From contig JBHGNT010000002.1 of the NCBI GenBank assembly GCA_043228905.1, forward strand, positions 26,288,001-26,352,000: 64,000 nucleotides of DNA, given 5' to 3'. The position numbers were made by a program, and so were the translations under genes. The stretch comes from Azolla caroliniana (lineage: Eukaryota; Polypodiophyta). Below are positions 11,480 through 24,670 of the stretch, piece by piece (position 1 is the stretch's first letter; each line of letters starts with the position of its first letter). Below the pieces are notes generated by a model. The model was given only the letters and a program-made list of their open reading frames with translations, was not told where the DNA came from and searched no databases.

Positions 11480-14400
11480 TCATATTTCTTCATTTCCTTT
11501 GCCCATTCCTCGGAAACAACTCATCCTCAACCTTCGACCTAGTGTGTCAAATCTCGACTTTCTTCGAGGAGTTACTACATTACAATCTTGAACTTTCAAA
11601 TTTTCATCAGCATTCAATGAATTCGTATCCTTGACTGATGCAGTGATGGCTCTTAGAATCATGTTCTGCAATACATAAAAACGAGGTAGCATAGCACAAT
11701 GTGATGTGTTTGAATTACATGGAAAACTTTACAATAATGAAAAAGAAAATGTCTACCATTTAGAGAAAATAAAAGTAACAACCTTTTCTTCTTTGACATC
11801 AAGTGGAGTTTCAGCAGAGTTGTTTCCAAGACATACATCAACTGAGGCTTCACTAATCCCATGAGAAGAGCATCTGCCCCAACCTTCGGTAGAATCACCA
11901 TTTGAGCTAGGATAGGAACAACAATCTCCAACCTGTTCTCTACCTCGAGACTGTAGCACATGCACATGTAATTCATATTACACGTGTCACTATGTACATT
12001 GCAGCAAAAAACTTGGAACAGCATAAAAATATGTTTTTAACAACATTTTGAATCACAACACAACAATATGTTCTGAAATCACAACAAACACTATAATAAA
12101 TAAGTTCTGATGACATTTTTGAATCATGACAATATGTTTTGACATCATACACAACAATATTGTGATAACATTAAGTTGTGCAAATATATACAAGCAATAT
12201 GTTTTGGTATCATATTTTACATCACAAAATGTATAAGGAAAAACGGTGGTAAATTTCACATATAATGACAATTTTGTTACCTCCAATGATTGGTCAAAAG
12301 ATGGCAGGTCTGCATTGTCATAATTGTGCTTCATTCTTCTAAGAAACTCAATAACCTTGGCAGGATGTTCCAACCTGGTTTTCAATGACTGTACTTTATC
12401 AAAAGGATATGTCTTAGTTTACATTGATAACATATCATCACATTGTTAAAAATCAACGAGTCTTGAAATAAAAAGTGTATATTTGTTAGTTCATTACATT
12501 ACTTTCACCAAGCTTATTGATTGCTGTTTCTTGCTGAGATATGCTCTCCTTTCCTGATGCAAAATTAGAAAACAGAATCATGAAAGAAAATGCTAATAAA
12601 TGAAGCAAAATCTCAAAGAACCCCATATAAATGTCAAAAAAATACATCAATATTTATTGTAATCATATGTAAGTATCTAGGGGCCTATACATAAGTAACT
12701 GGGGCCATAAAGTTTTCGGATACTAAAGTTTGGGTATTAGAGTTTTTAATCCAAATAAATAAATGCACTTCCTCTTTTCTTTTTCTCCTAGATGAAGAGT
12801 ACTGAACAAACATGAATAGAAATACATGCCTTCTGCACTTTCTGAATTCTGTATTCTGAGAACTGGATCGCCTAAAGCTCCAGATACCGAGTGCTGCAGA
12901 CAACAGCCATAATATTTTAGCCCTGATTACATAAGAAATACCATACATGTACTAACACTGAAAAATGCAAGTATATAGTCTACCATTATGTCTACATTCC
13001 TCATATTTCACGTTCATAAATTTAGACTGAATTAATCCATTCATTTAACAAAGGGGGTGCAGGAGCTGACAAGAAAATATATTAAAAACTATAAATTATG
13101 CAAAATAAACCACAAACAAATAGATAATAATAAAAATCTATTATACTAAAATAGACAAGAAGTTATACTACAATATAAGGTATACAATATATACTAAAGA
13201 GGTGTGTTGCATATAAATACTCTTCCATTTGTACCATAAAAATATTAGATATAAATGGATAGTGGCAATATACATGTTGATGTAACTAATACATCAGTGT
13301 TGAAGAGAAATCTAATTTTACTAGCAGATAACACATAATAATGATCTTCAAATTTCTAATATACATAAATATATCCCTGTAAGAGAGAGAGAGAGAGAGA
13401 GAAAGGTATACATAAAGTACCTCAACTAGCCCGTGAAGAGATGGCAAATCATTTAGACCAAATGCTAAGAACTTGCATGTCTCCTCTGCAAGTAGATGTG
13501 ATGGTGGGCTCAAAGTATTATGAAAGAATATTGTCACAGAGTCATAATAAAACTGTGGCCTTGGTGAGTTATGGTTTCCTTCAAACTTAATTATATTTTT
13601 GTCGCCCTGAAAAAGAAAACAAAAGAAAAAAAGGAATAAGAAGAATCATCGTTATGAGAAAATGATATGAAATAAACAGAGTATAACCAAAGGATAGAAG
13701 AATTTGTTTTGTCACAAAAGCTATTGAAGGACGTACAGAATACACGCTGTGAATGTGATCAGAGTGGTGGGGAGGTATAAATAAATCCCCTCTTGCATGT
13801 CCAAACAGTGCTGGAACAAAGGTTTTTGACGCATACTGAAATGAAATTAAAAGGGAAAAAAAACAGTTAGTCAAAAAGCGCTATCTTCTTCTTTTCTGCT
13901 TGATGAACAAATGAACAAATTTTATAAACAAAAATATCCATAATATGACACTTCAAAAACATTCTGAAAAATAAAGTATATGCAAGATGTATGCTCTTAT
14001 CAATAAAGCAGATTTCTCCTTAGAAACAGAAATGATATGATGAACAAGACAATTTTCCTTTTGCATTCATAGAAAAAATATGGTGTCAGACCTCTAGGTA
14101 CTACCTGTTTAACATTCATATCCATGATGTCAAACTGTGCTCGTTTCTGGATGATTCTTCGCATTAACTGTAATGCAACTCTGATCTGCACAAACAAGTT
14201 ATATATATAAAGCTAAAACTATGGCATAGCAAACAGGTTATTCCTTGCATATTTCATTCAATTGATTATGTATATATCATACATATACTAATCATATCAC
14301 ATGCCACAGCAAAATATTCCTTCATATAAAATCTTCATGTTCAATAGAAGAGACCCATATTTTTTTGTCTCATCAACTCTCTAGCTTGGATAATATTGAT

Positions 14401-17327
14401 TCTCTGCAGATAGACTACTTAGAAAATAGTTCTAGGAGAAAGTCAATTAATTCCAAACGACTACGATTTAGTTTTTAGTCAAGTTGAATGTAGATAGAGC
14501 TTGGATAATATTGACTCTTTGCAGAATAGTTCTAGAAAAGAGTTCTAGGAGATGGTCAACTAATTCCAAAATGTTAAGATTATCTATCTATCACACTTAC
14601 AGTGAACTTGGGTAGACGAATTTTGTATACATCAGCCAACTCCATCATTAGGTTGAAGAGATTTGAAAATGGGCTATCAAGTACCATCCCTGCAATAGAT
14701 GGATCAGTACTCAGCACCATACAATATGCTGCATAAAAAGAGTGTGAGAGAATTGATATTGAGTCACATTTTATATATATAATAAATAGAAAATGATATA
14801 TATTTCATGGAATATAGATTATATATAAATATACATACATATATATAATAATGCTCCACACACATATAAACCCTTCCAAACGGTCATATCACTTGATCTT
14901 TTGATATTCAGTGTCAGAACGCTATAGCATACAATGTTGATATTCCTAAAATACCTAACAATCCAGTACTATTTGAACATTACCTGGTTACAGCACCCAT
15001 AGAGCGTCCCCAAAGTCCAATGCAAGAAATTTGTTTTAATGAACGCAAGTACTGAACAGCTGCTTTTAGATCATCTTTCTGGAGAAAGCAGCAGCTAAAT
15101 CATGAGTGTTAACACACATCCAACTAAAAGAATATTGATGTATGTCACCCAAGGAACTAATGTGAAAAAAACTCACTTCATTCCAACCAAGGCTAACAAA
15201 ATCACCATGAGATAGACCAGACCCTGAGAAGTCGAGAGTGAATACAGTAATGTTTGAGGGAAGAAGTACAATTGCTGCCTCATTGCCTTCAGCTCGGCAC
15301 CCACTAATAAACACAAGAGAGAATTATGAAATCAATACTTAACACTCTGACAATTGACAATCCCTGGAAAATCAAAAGTCGATGATCACACACATAAACA
15401 AACAAAGAACACCATTTCTACACAAATAAAAAGAAAATGAAGTGCTAATCTCACAATCTACCTTAGTATAAGATGGATTTTCTAGCATAAGATTAGTTTC
15501 TCATTATTATGTTGGAATTTGAGATAGAAACCAGGCTATTGTGTCCTCTCAATCATTGATGCTCAAGAGTCATAAGACAATCGCTGCAAGTAAGTATACC
15601 ATTCATATTCAAATATGTAGAAAAAATACTTTTTCCGAAACAGAATGAAAATCCTTCTCTTTCTCCAGATAACTTTTGGTTTTGCCTTGAGAAGACATGA
15701 ATTTACCTATCATATAGGCCACAACTTATGTTTCTTATTCATCGATTAATTATGGTATTTTCAACATCAAACTCTGTTTATTTTCCTTTCCTAATTTTGC
15801 TCGGTTTCAAAATGTATGAATTTATAATTCTCCTTAAAATAGTTGACCCTGCACCAATGAACTGTATACTCCTATAAATATAACAATCAGAGGAGATAAT
15901 TTTTGAATGTACGAAAATTCATAAGCATGTGTATTAGATTTGTCATTAAGAAGCTAGATAAAAAGGGTACTAAAGATAACCTGAAGAAAAGAAGTGGTGA
16001 GCTTTTACCTGTTTCCATGGCAATATATAACACAGGGAAGCTTTGCATCTTCAGGAAGATCTAAAGGTACATAATGACTGCATTGCAGCAAGTGGCCTCT
16101 ACTGTTTGTAATCTGAACAACAGCAGGCCTTATTATATGTAAAACAATTTTGCTATGGAATAATGGATTGGTATTTTCATCACATGTTTTAGTAATACAG
16201 TGCCAAATCTGGTCTCACATACATTTATTTAGCAATAGAGTGTAACAATATGAGCCTATATGCATTCACTCCACAATTCAGAAATATGAGTAGATTATAC
16301 CCGATCTTCTTCATGTTGTTTCATGAGAGATTGTAAAACTATAGCCTTACGTAAACTATCCTCTTCACATTTTCTCATGATAAGAGTATGTAAACATGGC
16401 ATGATATATGTTTTTTTTTCACACTAATTAGTGATAGAATGTAGATTTATGGCCTTATTTTATTTGTTTTAAGCTTTAATTGTAGAGCGTAAAATATGGT
16501 GTCCATAATGTTTTCTTCAAACTATTATGAGATAGAATATCATATATCCAGTTTTATATACGGTTTCCTTCAATGCTATTTATTAATAGAGGTCATAATT
16601 TTATGCAGTCTATTAGAAAATATTGTGAATGAAACGAGATGTAAAACAGGTTTGTTGAACTATTTAGATATAGAGTATCAAAAATCTATTGTTATGTGGT
16701 TTTTCTTCACCATATTTAATAGTGTAGTGCAACAGAATATGGCGTTTTTATATATACTTTTTTATTCACAATATTTTGTGATAGGGTGTAAAGACTTGGG
16801 CTTGCAGCAAAACTTTCTTCAAGCTATTTAGCAATATATGTTTGTGGATTTATAATAAAATTTCCAAAGAAAATCACATTGCTTCACAGTAGATGCAGAC
16901 AATTTTCCATAAAAACTCTAAAGGAAGTCATATTTCTTCAAATTATTTAATAATAGACAAATTTCCAAAGAAAATCAGGAGGAAATCCCATGCCAACCTC
17001 TATAAAAAATCTCCGCATTATTTATGATAAATGTGTACAATTTTAAAACAAAATTTCCAAAGAAAATCATATTTCAACAAAGATTCCTAAGGAAACACAT
17101 TTCTTTGCATTATATACACACGTACAGACTTAGATAAAAAAAATTAAGAAAATCAAGAGAATTTTACACTAACCTCTAAGTCTTTCCTCTGATAAGTTCG
17201 ACCCTTAATGGAGAACTCAGCCTCGAGCAGATCCTCCACAGTATAATCAGCCCTGGAAAATGGTACCAGTGAAGACATGAGAGAAGAATTCATGTAAGAA
17301 ATATGGATTCAAATACATTGTGCATAA

Positions 17328-17371
<44 letters not shown>

Positions 17372-17410
17372 CCTGGGAGGTCGAATTACGAGGTTAATGA
17401 AAGGTTCCAT
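11480..17410 (-). CDS. alpha/beta hydrolase (plant serine hydrolase, S33/YfhR-like)
   Basis: Fourteen exons read from 17410 downwards: 17410-17373, 17252-17174, 16112-16009, 15303-15177, 15078-14984, 14709-14601, 14185-14105, 13835-13737, 13606-13421, 12893-12830, 12553-12503, 12393-12281, 11950-11783, 11665-11480. They sum to 1500 nt (499 residues). The fold is clear: CVIYCHGN oxyanion region, LDFSGSGLS, nucleophile elbow GLWGRSMG, acid-loop region PALFGHARGD, and FEGNHNSPRPQF with the catalytic His. Plant homologues usually have an Asp-rich GHALDDDF loop and FEGDH, so two charged positions differ. Oddity: with the usual acceptor (14728) exon 6 carries 4 extra bases and hits a stop. An AG 19 nt further in (start 14709) restores frame but drops about six residues after SMGAVT. 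The intron after exon 10 needs a GC donor (AAG|GCATGT). The C-terminal 170 residues are plant-specific, ending in a basic, Cys-containing tail. Substrate unknown; probably cytosolic. Confidence 0.8.
16190..17110 (-). repeat. degenerate tandem repeats in hydrolase intron 2
   Basis: Recurring modules such as CTTCAA-CTATTTAG-AATAGAGTGTA and AAATTTCCAAAGAAAATCA appear at intervals of roughly 60-100 bp. They are too diverged for a clean period by eye. No coding meaning; the 111-residue frame at 16.5-16.8 kb falls inside. Confidence 0.5.
17331..17368. repeat. (GA)19 at the start of hydrolase intron 1
   Basis: Perfect GA dinucleotide run (TC on the gene strand) starting three bases after the exon 1 donor dinucleotide. 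Confidence 0.95.
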
Positions 17411-17720
17411 GGAAATTCAAATTTAAGACGGTCAGCTGAAGGGTTTCTTCTTTCTCCTTCTCTTTCTCGCTACATCTCTACTATTGAATTCTGGATGAGA
17501 TCTCGCAGATCTCTCTTTAGAATTACTATACTTCTTCTGTTCCGGAAAATCCTCTATTTCCCAACCTTCTTTTCCTTCCTCGATCTTCTTCTTCTTCTTC
17601 CCAATTGCTCTGTTTCTTTATCTATTTTTGATCCTCTAATTTTCTCCTTCCTGAGTATTCCTCTTCTTTCTTTTAAGAATTCTCCGGTTCTGCTTTCTTT
17701 CTTTCCAAAAATCCTCTGTT

Positions 17721-17915
17721 TCTTCTTCTTCTTCTTCTTCTTCTTCTTCTTCGTCTCCCACCTCCCCACTCTCTAGCTCTCCTTAATTTTTCCAATGTCC
17801 TCTCTGTTTCTGTCTTTTTCCTCTGTCTCTTTCTCTGTCTTGGGGGGCTTCCTCTACTTTTTAAACCAAATGAAGTCAAATGATACATACATACATTCAT
17901 TCATTCATTCATATG

Positions 17916-17958
<43 letters not shown>

Positions 17959-17993
17959 TCTCTCTCTCACACATACACATGCATACACACACA

Positions 17994-18032
<39 letters not shown>

Positions 18033-18110
18033 ACACACACACACACACTCTCTCTCTCTACACAAACACACACACACACACCATGTGTGTGTGGCAACCA
18101 CAGCCTCAGC

Positions 18111-18175
<65 letters not shown>

Positions 18176-18340
18176 CCATTTCTGCCCTGTCTCCAAAAGA
18201 CGGCCAAATGTCCCCACGTTTTGGCCGATAAAACTCTCGCTTGTGGGGTAACACCCACCTCACTTTCTTTACACACAAGCCCAATACCTCTCCAATCTTC
18301 TTCTTCTTCTTCTTCTTCTTCTTCTTCTTCTTCTTCTTTT
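17721..18340. repeat. compound microsatellite cluster (TTC, TC, CA)
   Basis: (TTC)n at 17721-17752; alternating (TC)n and (AC)n blocks at 17919-18174 with the longest TC run at 18112-18172; (TTC)n at 18298-18337. It lies upstream of the hydrolase gene. Ser/Leu/His/Thr-rich frames on the plus strand and Arg/Glu-rich frames on the minus strand are shadows of these repeats. Confidence 0.95.
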
Positions 18341-18399
18341 GTCTTAGTTAAATCACTCACAATAAAAGGCGAAGTGTTTAGGGAAATCGTTAGAAGATG

Positions 18400-19825
18400 A
18401 GAGAACTCGTCGGGGTTTTGCATGTTTCGGGCCTATTTCTGATTTAATACTACTATACCACCGCATGCATACCCTTTGGTTGCACCCATAACAAAGGCAC
18501 GCAAGCAGGGCATCAATTATACACCTTGCCAAACTCATCAACAGATGAACGCTTTATATTCTCACCGGAACAATAAGCCCTCCTCCGCATCCCAGTGTGT
18601 TTTTACTGAACACACTCATATTCTTCAATGGTGTATGAATATGTAAGTAAAATGAGTAGAATTCCCGATGCAATAAAAGCGCAAAGTTTCTAGCATTACT
18701 TTTGTGAATCCATTAGAAGTCATATGTGTACATCGAAATGTATAAATGTGATGGTTGCCACCGTAAATCTTATGAGGTGTGGGTTTAACTTTAAGCGCGA
18801 TGGGTCTAACGTAGCATTCACTGTAAAAGCATCGTTCGTGTTTCTCTATGTGCATTTAAATTTAAATACTTTGCTCTTAGATTTGGCTTACCACAACTCC
18901 CCATGGGTAAAAAAAAACAAAAGCATTCATATTTTGTTTGTTTGTGACCATGTACAATAACGCTTTGCTTTAAAAAATAGCTTTTAGTTTTATGACCCGA
19001 GGCCCAAAACAAAAATATATATAGTGTCCCACCATCGTGGCATTTGTTGTCTTCCATGTGCTTGTATCCTCCACTTCACTTTCCTTCGTTATCCTTGATT
19101 TCATATATTAAATCACCGCTCTCGATTTCCAACCAACCTATTAAATCTTACTATACATGGATAACTTCCGATCGATGTGAACTCCATTTTTTAGCTTTAT
19201 TGGAACGCGTCCCATATGTTTGGCACTTAAGTCACACTCTAAATGCATGAAAATTGAGCAATTATTGGATTCCAATGTCTTGGAGTGCCAAATTTATATT
19301 TTCTTGAACAACAAACTCTTTAACGTTTTATAGCTTTAGAACAAAAAATGATCCAATTATTTCGTTCCCTATCAATTACGCGAAATAAAATAATGGAAAA
19401 TATAATAATAATCTTGACAATACTTGCAATGCGAAACCACTTCGATTCGTACAATAATAAGCAAGAATGTAAACCCACATGTTTTTGTTGTTTGCATACC
19501 CCTTTGTAGCGTCCTTATAATAATTCATGCATAATGGAACCTATTATGTATTTGTTTGTTTAACGTTTCTTACCTAACATGCTCTTTTACTAGACCTTCA
19601 AATAGATGCTCATTAAAATATGTGGCACATTTTACAACCCAGATATTCATGGGGTGTGATAATGTAAATTGGAAAATGTGTTTGCATCCACACATAAGGG
19701 GAAATGGGTAACTTCTCTTGCATGTTTTGATTTAAGTTTTTTTACTAGTATTATCCATCAGAGAGTACATATGTTGACAAGTTTGCTTTAAGCAAAGCCA
19801 AAGCATTTACTTATCAATGTATGAT
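18400..19825. other. intergenic, nothing recognised
   Basis: AT-rich DNA with short unmatched frames only. No RNA gene or element identified. Confidence 0.5.
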
Positions 19826-19827
19826 CC

Positions 19828-21110
19828 ATGTTAGCGCATGTTTATTGGCCAACTTGCCACATCATATTTATGGTTGAACAAAAGTCGTGGGAAAAGTTTT
19901 TACTATCACAAGCATTTTATATCAAGGCAAATATTTGGTGGAAGCTACACCATCTTTCTACTAGAAAATTCTCTAAGATATTCCATACAACTCTACTAGG
20001 ATACAATGCAAGGTGATTTTAGTTACATACATGGACAAGCATCCATCTTACGTAGAGTACTGCTTCATGTTAGGAACATGCCAAAATCATCATTTGACAA
20101 CCAATTAAGAAGAAAAATAAAGGATACTTTCTTGAGTTATGATGTTTTACATGATGGACGATTAGGGTTGATCCCCCTAGAAGATGAATGTCTCGTTGAG
20201 GCTACATTAAAACCCATTATAATTCTAGCCAAGGTAGATAAGATTTGGATCCTAGACCCTGATACTAATGTTGTTCATCCATGGTGGGATCTATGGGTAG
20301 TGGGCAAAAAACCATTATGTGAATTGGAATGGGATCCAGGGGAATGGAAGTGGTTACCCACATCATATTCAGGGGAGGATGTTAGGCCGATTCCGTTTTT
20401 TCAATATTTAGTTCGATTGGGATGGGAGATGTTACGACGTAGGATACCTCATTGGCTGACAACAGCTACAACATGGTTGAGTTATAATGTGGATTCTACT
20501 CATACGACAACATTTTGGAAATGGCTATGGGCTATACAAATCCAAAGAAGATTATTCTATTTAGATGGTTGATTGTTCATTATGCGGTTCCTGTTAGGGT
20601 TTGGATGCATTGTAAGGATATGGATAACATGTGTGATTTTTGTGGATTAGAGATGGAACTATCTCTTCATCACCTATTCTGGTCATGTACGACTGATAAA
20701 TTGGTTTGGAAAAGGATATTACGTCTATTGCATGAGGTATATGGCTCTAGAGTATATAAATGGGGGACAATGTTGTGGGCTGCTATTAAGGGTGAGGTAC
20801 AAGATTATGAACAAGAAAACGTTACCTTTGCATTACATACAAGAGGTAGATATATTGAGGAAGTGTCGTTGTATATGCCTATTAATTCCGTACAGAATGG
20901 GGTGGTTTGGGAGACTATTAGTTCCATAACATTATGGTTTTTGTGGACTAGTAGATGTCGAAGGGTAGTTCAACAAATTCAATGGAATGTTGTGGATGTA
21001 GTCAAGGAGATTTGGTTGACCTTGGTGCATATATTAAAATGGGAATATGACGCTATCAAGGGTGATTAAGATTTAGTCTTTCGAAAGAAAAAGGTTTTAA
21101 AGAAGAGATG
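19828..21110 (+). mobile_element. LINE ORF2 3' module, copy 1 (family B, zf-RVT)
   Basis: Three overlapping frames (19828-20016, 20006-20572, 20515-21069) join into one degraded protein by small frameshifts. The central part carries the zf-RVT pattern: a block ILFRWLIVHYAVPVRVW, then CDFCG, LHHLFWSC and VWKRILR. This zinc-binding domain follows the reverse transcriptase in many plant LINEs. The upstream block (WDPGEWKWLP, FFQYLVRLG, WKWLWA) recurs in copy 2. No polymerase core is present, so this copy is inactive. Confidence 0.75.
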
Positions 21111-21167
21111 GGAAAGGATGAATGTATTCTACATGGTTAATTGTTGTATACGTTGGAGGTATCAACC

Positions 21168-22485
21168 ACCTCTTTGAGTATTTCCTCCACCGATATGAGG
21201 CATGTGGCTATGTTTAACTGTGCTTGGTACTGTCTTGGGAGTTATGTATATCAATGGCAGTCTATGAGCAGTTGAAAAGAAAGAAATAACTGAGATTCTG
21301 TGCAATCTCAAGGCTTGGGCCAAGAAGAAAGACCTTTGAGAATAAGCCCATTGTGGGTCCACGAGAATAAGCCCATTGACAAACTTTTGTGGGATCCCAA
21401 TGAATGGAAATGGCAAAGCATATTACCACAATGAATGCTAGGCAAGCAAATCCCATTTTTTCAGTACTCGGTAAAAATGGGTAGAGAATTGCTAAAGAGG
21501 CATGTGGTTGTTACGCCAGCACCATGTAAAATTTGGAACTTGGGTAATGTACGACACTCTTGGTTAAATGCTTATTGGAAATGGCTATGGGCCAAAAGTT
21601 GTCTTGTTTAGATGGTTGTTAGTACATTATGGCACCCCTATGAAGTCATGGATGAAGGGGCATTGCCATGATTTAAAATGTGACAATTGTGGTTTTCCCA
21701 ATGAAATGGTGCACCATGTTTTATGGGTATGTCCTATAGCTAGAGCAGTATGGAAAAGAGTGTTGAGAATTTTGTATCCTATTTATGGTAAACAGGCGTA
21801 CACATGGGGTTTTGTGAGATGGGGAAGGTTGGCTGAAGAAATACAAAATTATGAAAAGGACTGTGTTGATTTTCTTCTCCTCGCTGATGGAAGACATGTG
21901 TTGGAGGCCTCTTATACTACACCAATCCATTGTTTGGAAGAAGAAAAGGTTTGGTCTATTGTATCTTCTTTAGTAGTTTGGATGTTATGGAAGGCAATAT
22001 GTAAGTGTGTATTTCAGAATGTCAAACCGAATGCGGTTAAGATAGTCAAGGAGATATGGTTGATGCTCCTGCATACTCTAAGAGGTCAATATGAGGCAAT
22101 ACATGGTGAGCTTGACGTTGTGTTTCGCAAGCAACAACAATTTCAAGAAATTTGGAAAAAGGTAGAGATCTTCACCTATTTTGGGGACAGAATAAAATGG
22201 AGATACGCTCCACCAAGATGGCTTTTTCGGCTCCCTGTCATGAAAAGACCATGCATGAGGGTTTCCGCTACTAGACATGTCCATTCATGTGGGAAGGAGG
22301 ATTGTAATAGGTTGTATGGATACTTTGTAGCCTTTGGGCATCTTTTCATTAATACCACGGTGAATCTTGACTTTAAAAAAAAAAACCAACCTTTCAGACT
22401 TATTTTTTGGTTTGTTGAAAGCATGTGGCCACATGGGAGATATATAGAAAGGGAACAAGTTTTTCTGTTTCATCAGAATGGATGA
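21168..22485 (+). mobile_element. LINE ORF2 3' module, copy 2 (family B, zf-RVT)
   Basis: The frame at 21568-22485 encodes VVLFRWLLVHYGTPMKSW, CDNCG, VHHVLWVCPIARAVWKRVLR, then HTLRGQYEAIHGELD and WRYAPPRWLFRLP, paralogous to copy 1 and to the insertion at 29.9 kb. Upstream, WDPNEWKWQ and FFQYSVKMGRELLKR are readable across stops. Same orientation as copy 1, about 100 bp apart: either a tandem duplication or two independent 5'-truncated insertions. Confidence 0.75.
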
Positions 22486-24480
22486 GCTCATTAAAAGTTG
22501 AAAATGATAATATTTTTACACATGTCTTTCAAATGTGGTGTTTTGGACCTCACTCATTAGAGGATATGTAGAGAATGGCCAAGGTGGACATGCACCTGTT
22601 GCTAGCAAAGGTCAAGGAATGGATGTGGTGATAACAAAGTAAGTATTACTTGGAAGTAATGTGATTGTTGGAACTGTCTTGATGAATATGAATATGAAAT
22701 GTGACTTTCTTGCGGAGACACTCAAGACCGAATTGATTTCAAGATAGGTTGAAAACAGGTGTATCAGAATCCATATAAACTATTCGATGGGTTGAGATCC
22801 CTCAAGGTGGGTGCCGATCATCGGGCTTTACATGAAGGCATGCTCATACATGTTGAAATCATGTCTTACACAAGACAGGTTGGGGAAGGATAGTCACTTC
22901 CTTTCCATCTATTTTGTATTTCGTAGCTGATATGTTTTTTAAAACTAATAGAAGGATATGTTTTTTGGGAATTAAGAAGAAAAATAAATGAATATCGAAT
23001 AAAAACTGAGCCATACATCTACGAGTATTTCGGCTTGAAGTTAAAAACTAAACAAGCCCAAATATTCATGCCCCTCCCAAATAATTACCCTCAAAATGTG
23101 TTCCTTGAGGACATCTTATTTTTGCTTTCTACTTGGCCAACGATGATAAATTGATATATTGTATTCATTTGCATACTCATTGATTGAAGATTTACTTTAA
23201 CATTGATCCATGAGGGCTCATATCACCTGAATTTTGTAAATACAAAGGTAACGAGGGGAGGTGGTTCATGGAGATGAATTTGGAGAACTGAAAAAGTGGG
23301 GGTGGAAGAAAACGTGATGCCACAACATAATCTCTCATGGACATGCAACAAGAACCTCTAGGAAACAACGAGGTGACATAAGAGTGGATGTGGGAAAAAG
23401 AAAGGTCTCAAAAAATTAACCACATGAAATACCTATTTGTATGCTTCAATTATTAGGGTAAAAGAATGATGACCTAAAGGGAGATATACCTACAGACTAA
23501 AGTTATAACAAGTTAAAATGCATCAATGATGAAGCAATATATGATGTATGTTTCGAGACAATCTAAGAAGCTTTGTCATTAAATTATTATGAGGGCTCGA
23601 CCCAATGGGATCGAGTTTGTGTGTGGAAATACACCAAGTGGCAACTCCAAATATTCAAAAGAACCCACAATATTTTTGCATGCAAATTTGGGCCAAATAT
23701 AATTTCAAGTAAGTGACATCTAGTACCTACCTGGTGAAAATGTTAAGGAAATCAATGATCTAATGATGGGTGAGTGAGTAAAGCTAGAATGAGCACGAAA
23801 TTTCTTTTTAGTTTTGACATGCAAAAAGGCACACTGAATTAAGTGGTCTCTTAAAGAAAGAATAAAGAAGACTTGTGCGAAGTGACAATTTAATTCAAAG
23901 TAGAAAAGTTCTTTACTTAGAATTCACATGGCAATTTGATGAGAGCTTTGTAGTAAACTAGTTGCTAACCTCAATGAGATTGTCTGGGGAAAAACTAAAT
24001 TACCAAGCTCCATGTACAATATCAGTTGTGATCATTGTTAAGTTACTACTAATCAAGTTAACTTTAAGAAAAGAACTTAATTACTCTTAAAATGTTACAC
24101 ATATTTTATAGCAGTTAAATAAATAGAAATACAAAGAATTGGTAATCATGCTTTCAATTAATTTAGAGAGAGCTCTAACATAAATTTTAAAATGAAGAAG
24201 TTGAAAAAATCTAAAATTGGAATGTATACCTCTTTTACAAAGTTGAGCGGTTGACCTTAGCCCCTTTCAAACTTGGGTGAACATAAAGTCTTTCCCCTCA
24301 ATTCCTAAGCACTAGGCATTGCTCTTATCTTTGACATTGTATCCTTGAACTTGTACCACCACTTCCTTATGAGAGATTCAACGAATACTTCACACATGTA
24401 CATCACCTGGGTGAAGTATGAGTCTCCACATTTGTCACACATGGTTATACTCAAATATACTACATTAGTGTTAGGAAAAA
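22486..24480. other. intergenic, nothing recognised
   Basis: AT-rich. The 69-residue minus frame at 24305-24514 has a CDKCGD motif and could be transposon debris, but I cannot assign it. Confidence 0.45.
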
Positions 24481-24670
24481 GCCTCATCCACAAAAGTACC
24501 CATTGAAGAATCATGAAATGGTCTAGGCAACTTGTTTGAGGGAAAAAAAAGGCATAGGGAAGGGAGTGTCACAATGCCTCATCCACAAAAGTACCCATTG
24601 AGGAATCATGAAATGGTCTAGGCAACTTGTTTGAGGGAAAAAAAAGACATAGGGAAGGGAGTGTCACAAT
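24481..24670 (+). repeat. two-copy tandem repeat, 95-bp unit
   Basis: GCCTCATCCACAAAAGTACC starts at 24481 and again at 24576, and a third partial GCCTCATC starts at 24671. The two 95-bp copies differ at very few positions (GAAGAATC/GAGGAATC, AAGGCATA/AAGACATA), so the duplication is recent. Confidence 0.95.

Noticed and set aside
17795-18423. Long frames on both strands (201, 123 and 105 residues)
   Set aside because: Pure translations of TC, AC and TTC microsatellites; no codon-level or family evidence.
24481-24670. CRISPR-like array
   Set aside because: Only two direct 95-bp copies without spacers, in a plant nuclear context; a simple tandem duplication.
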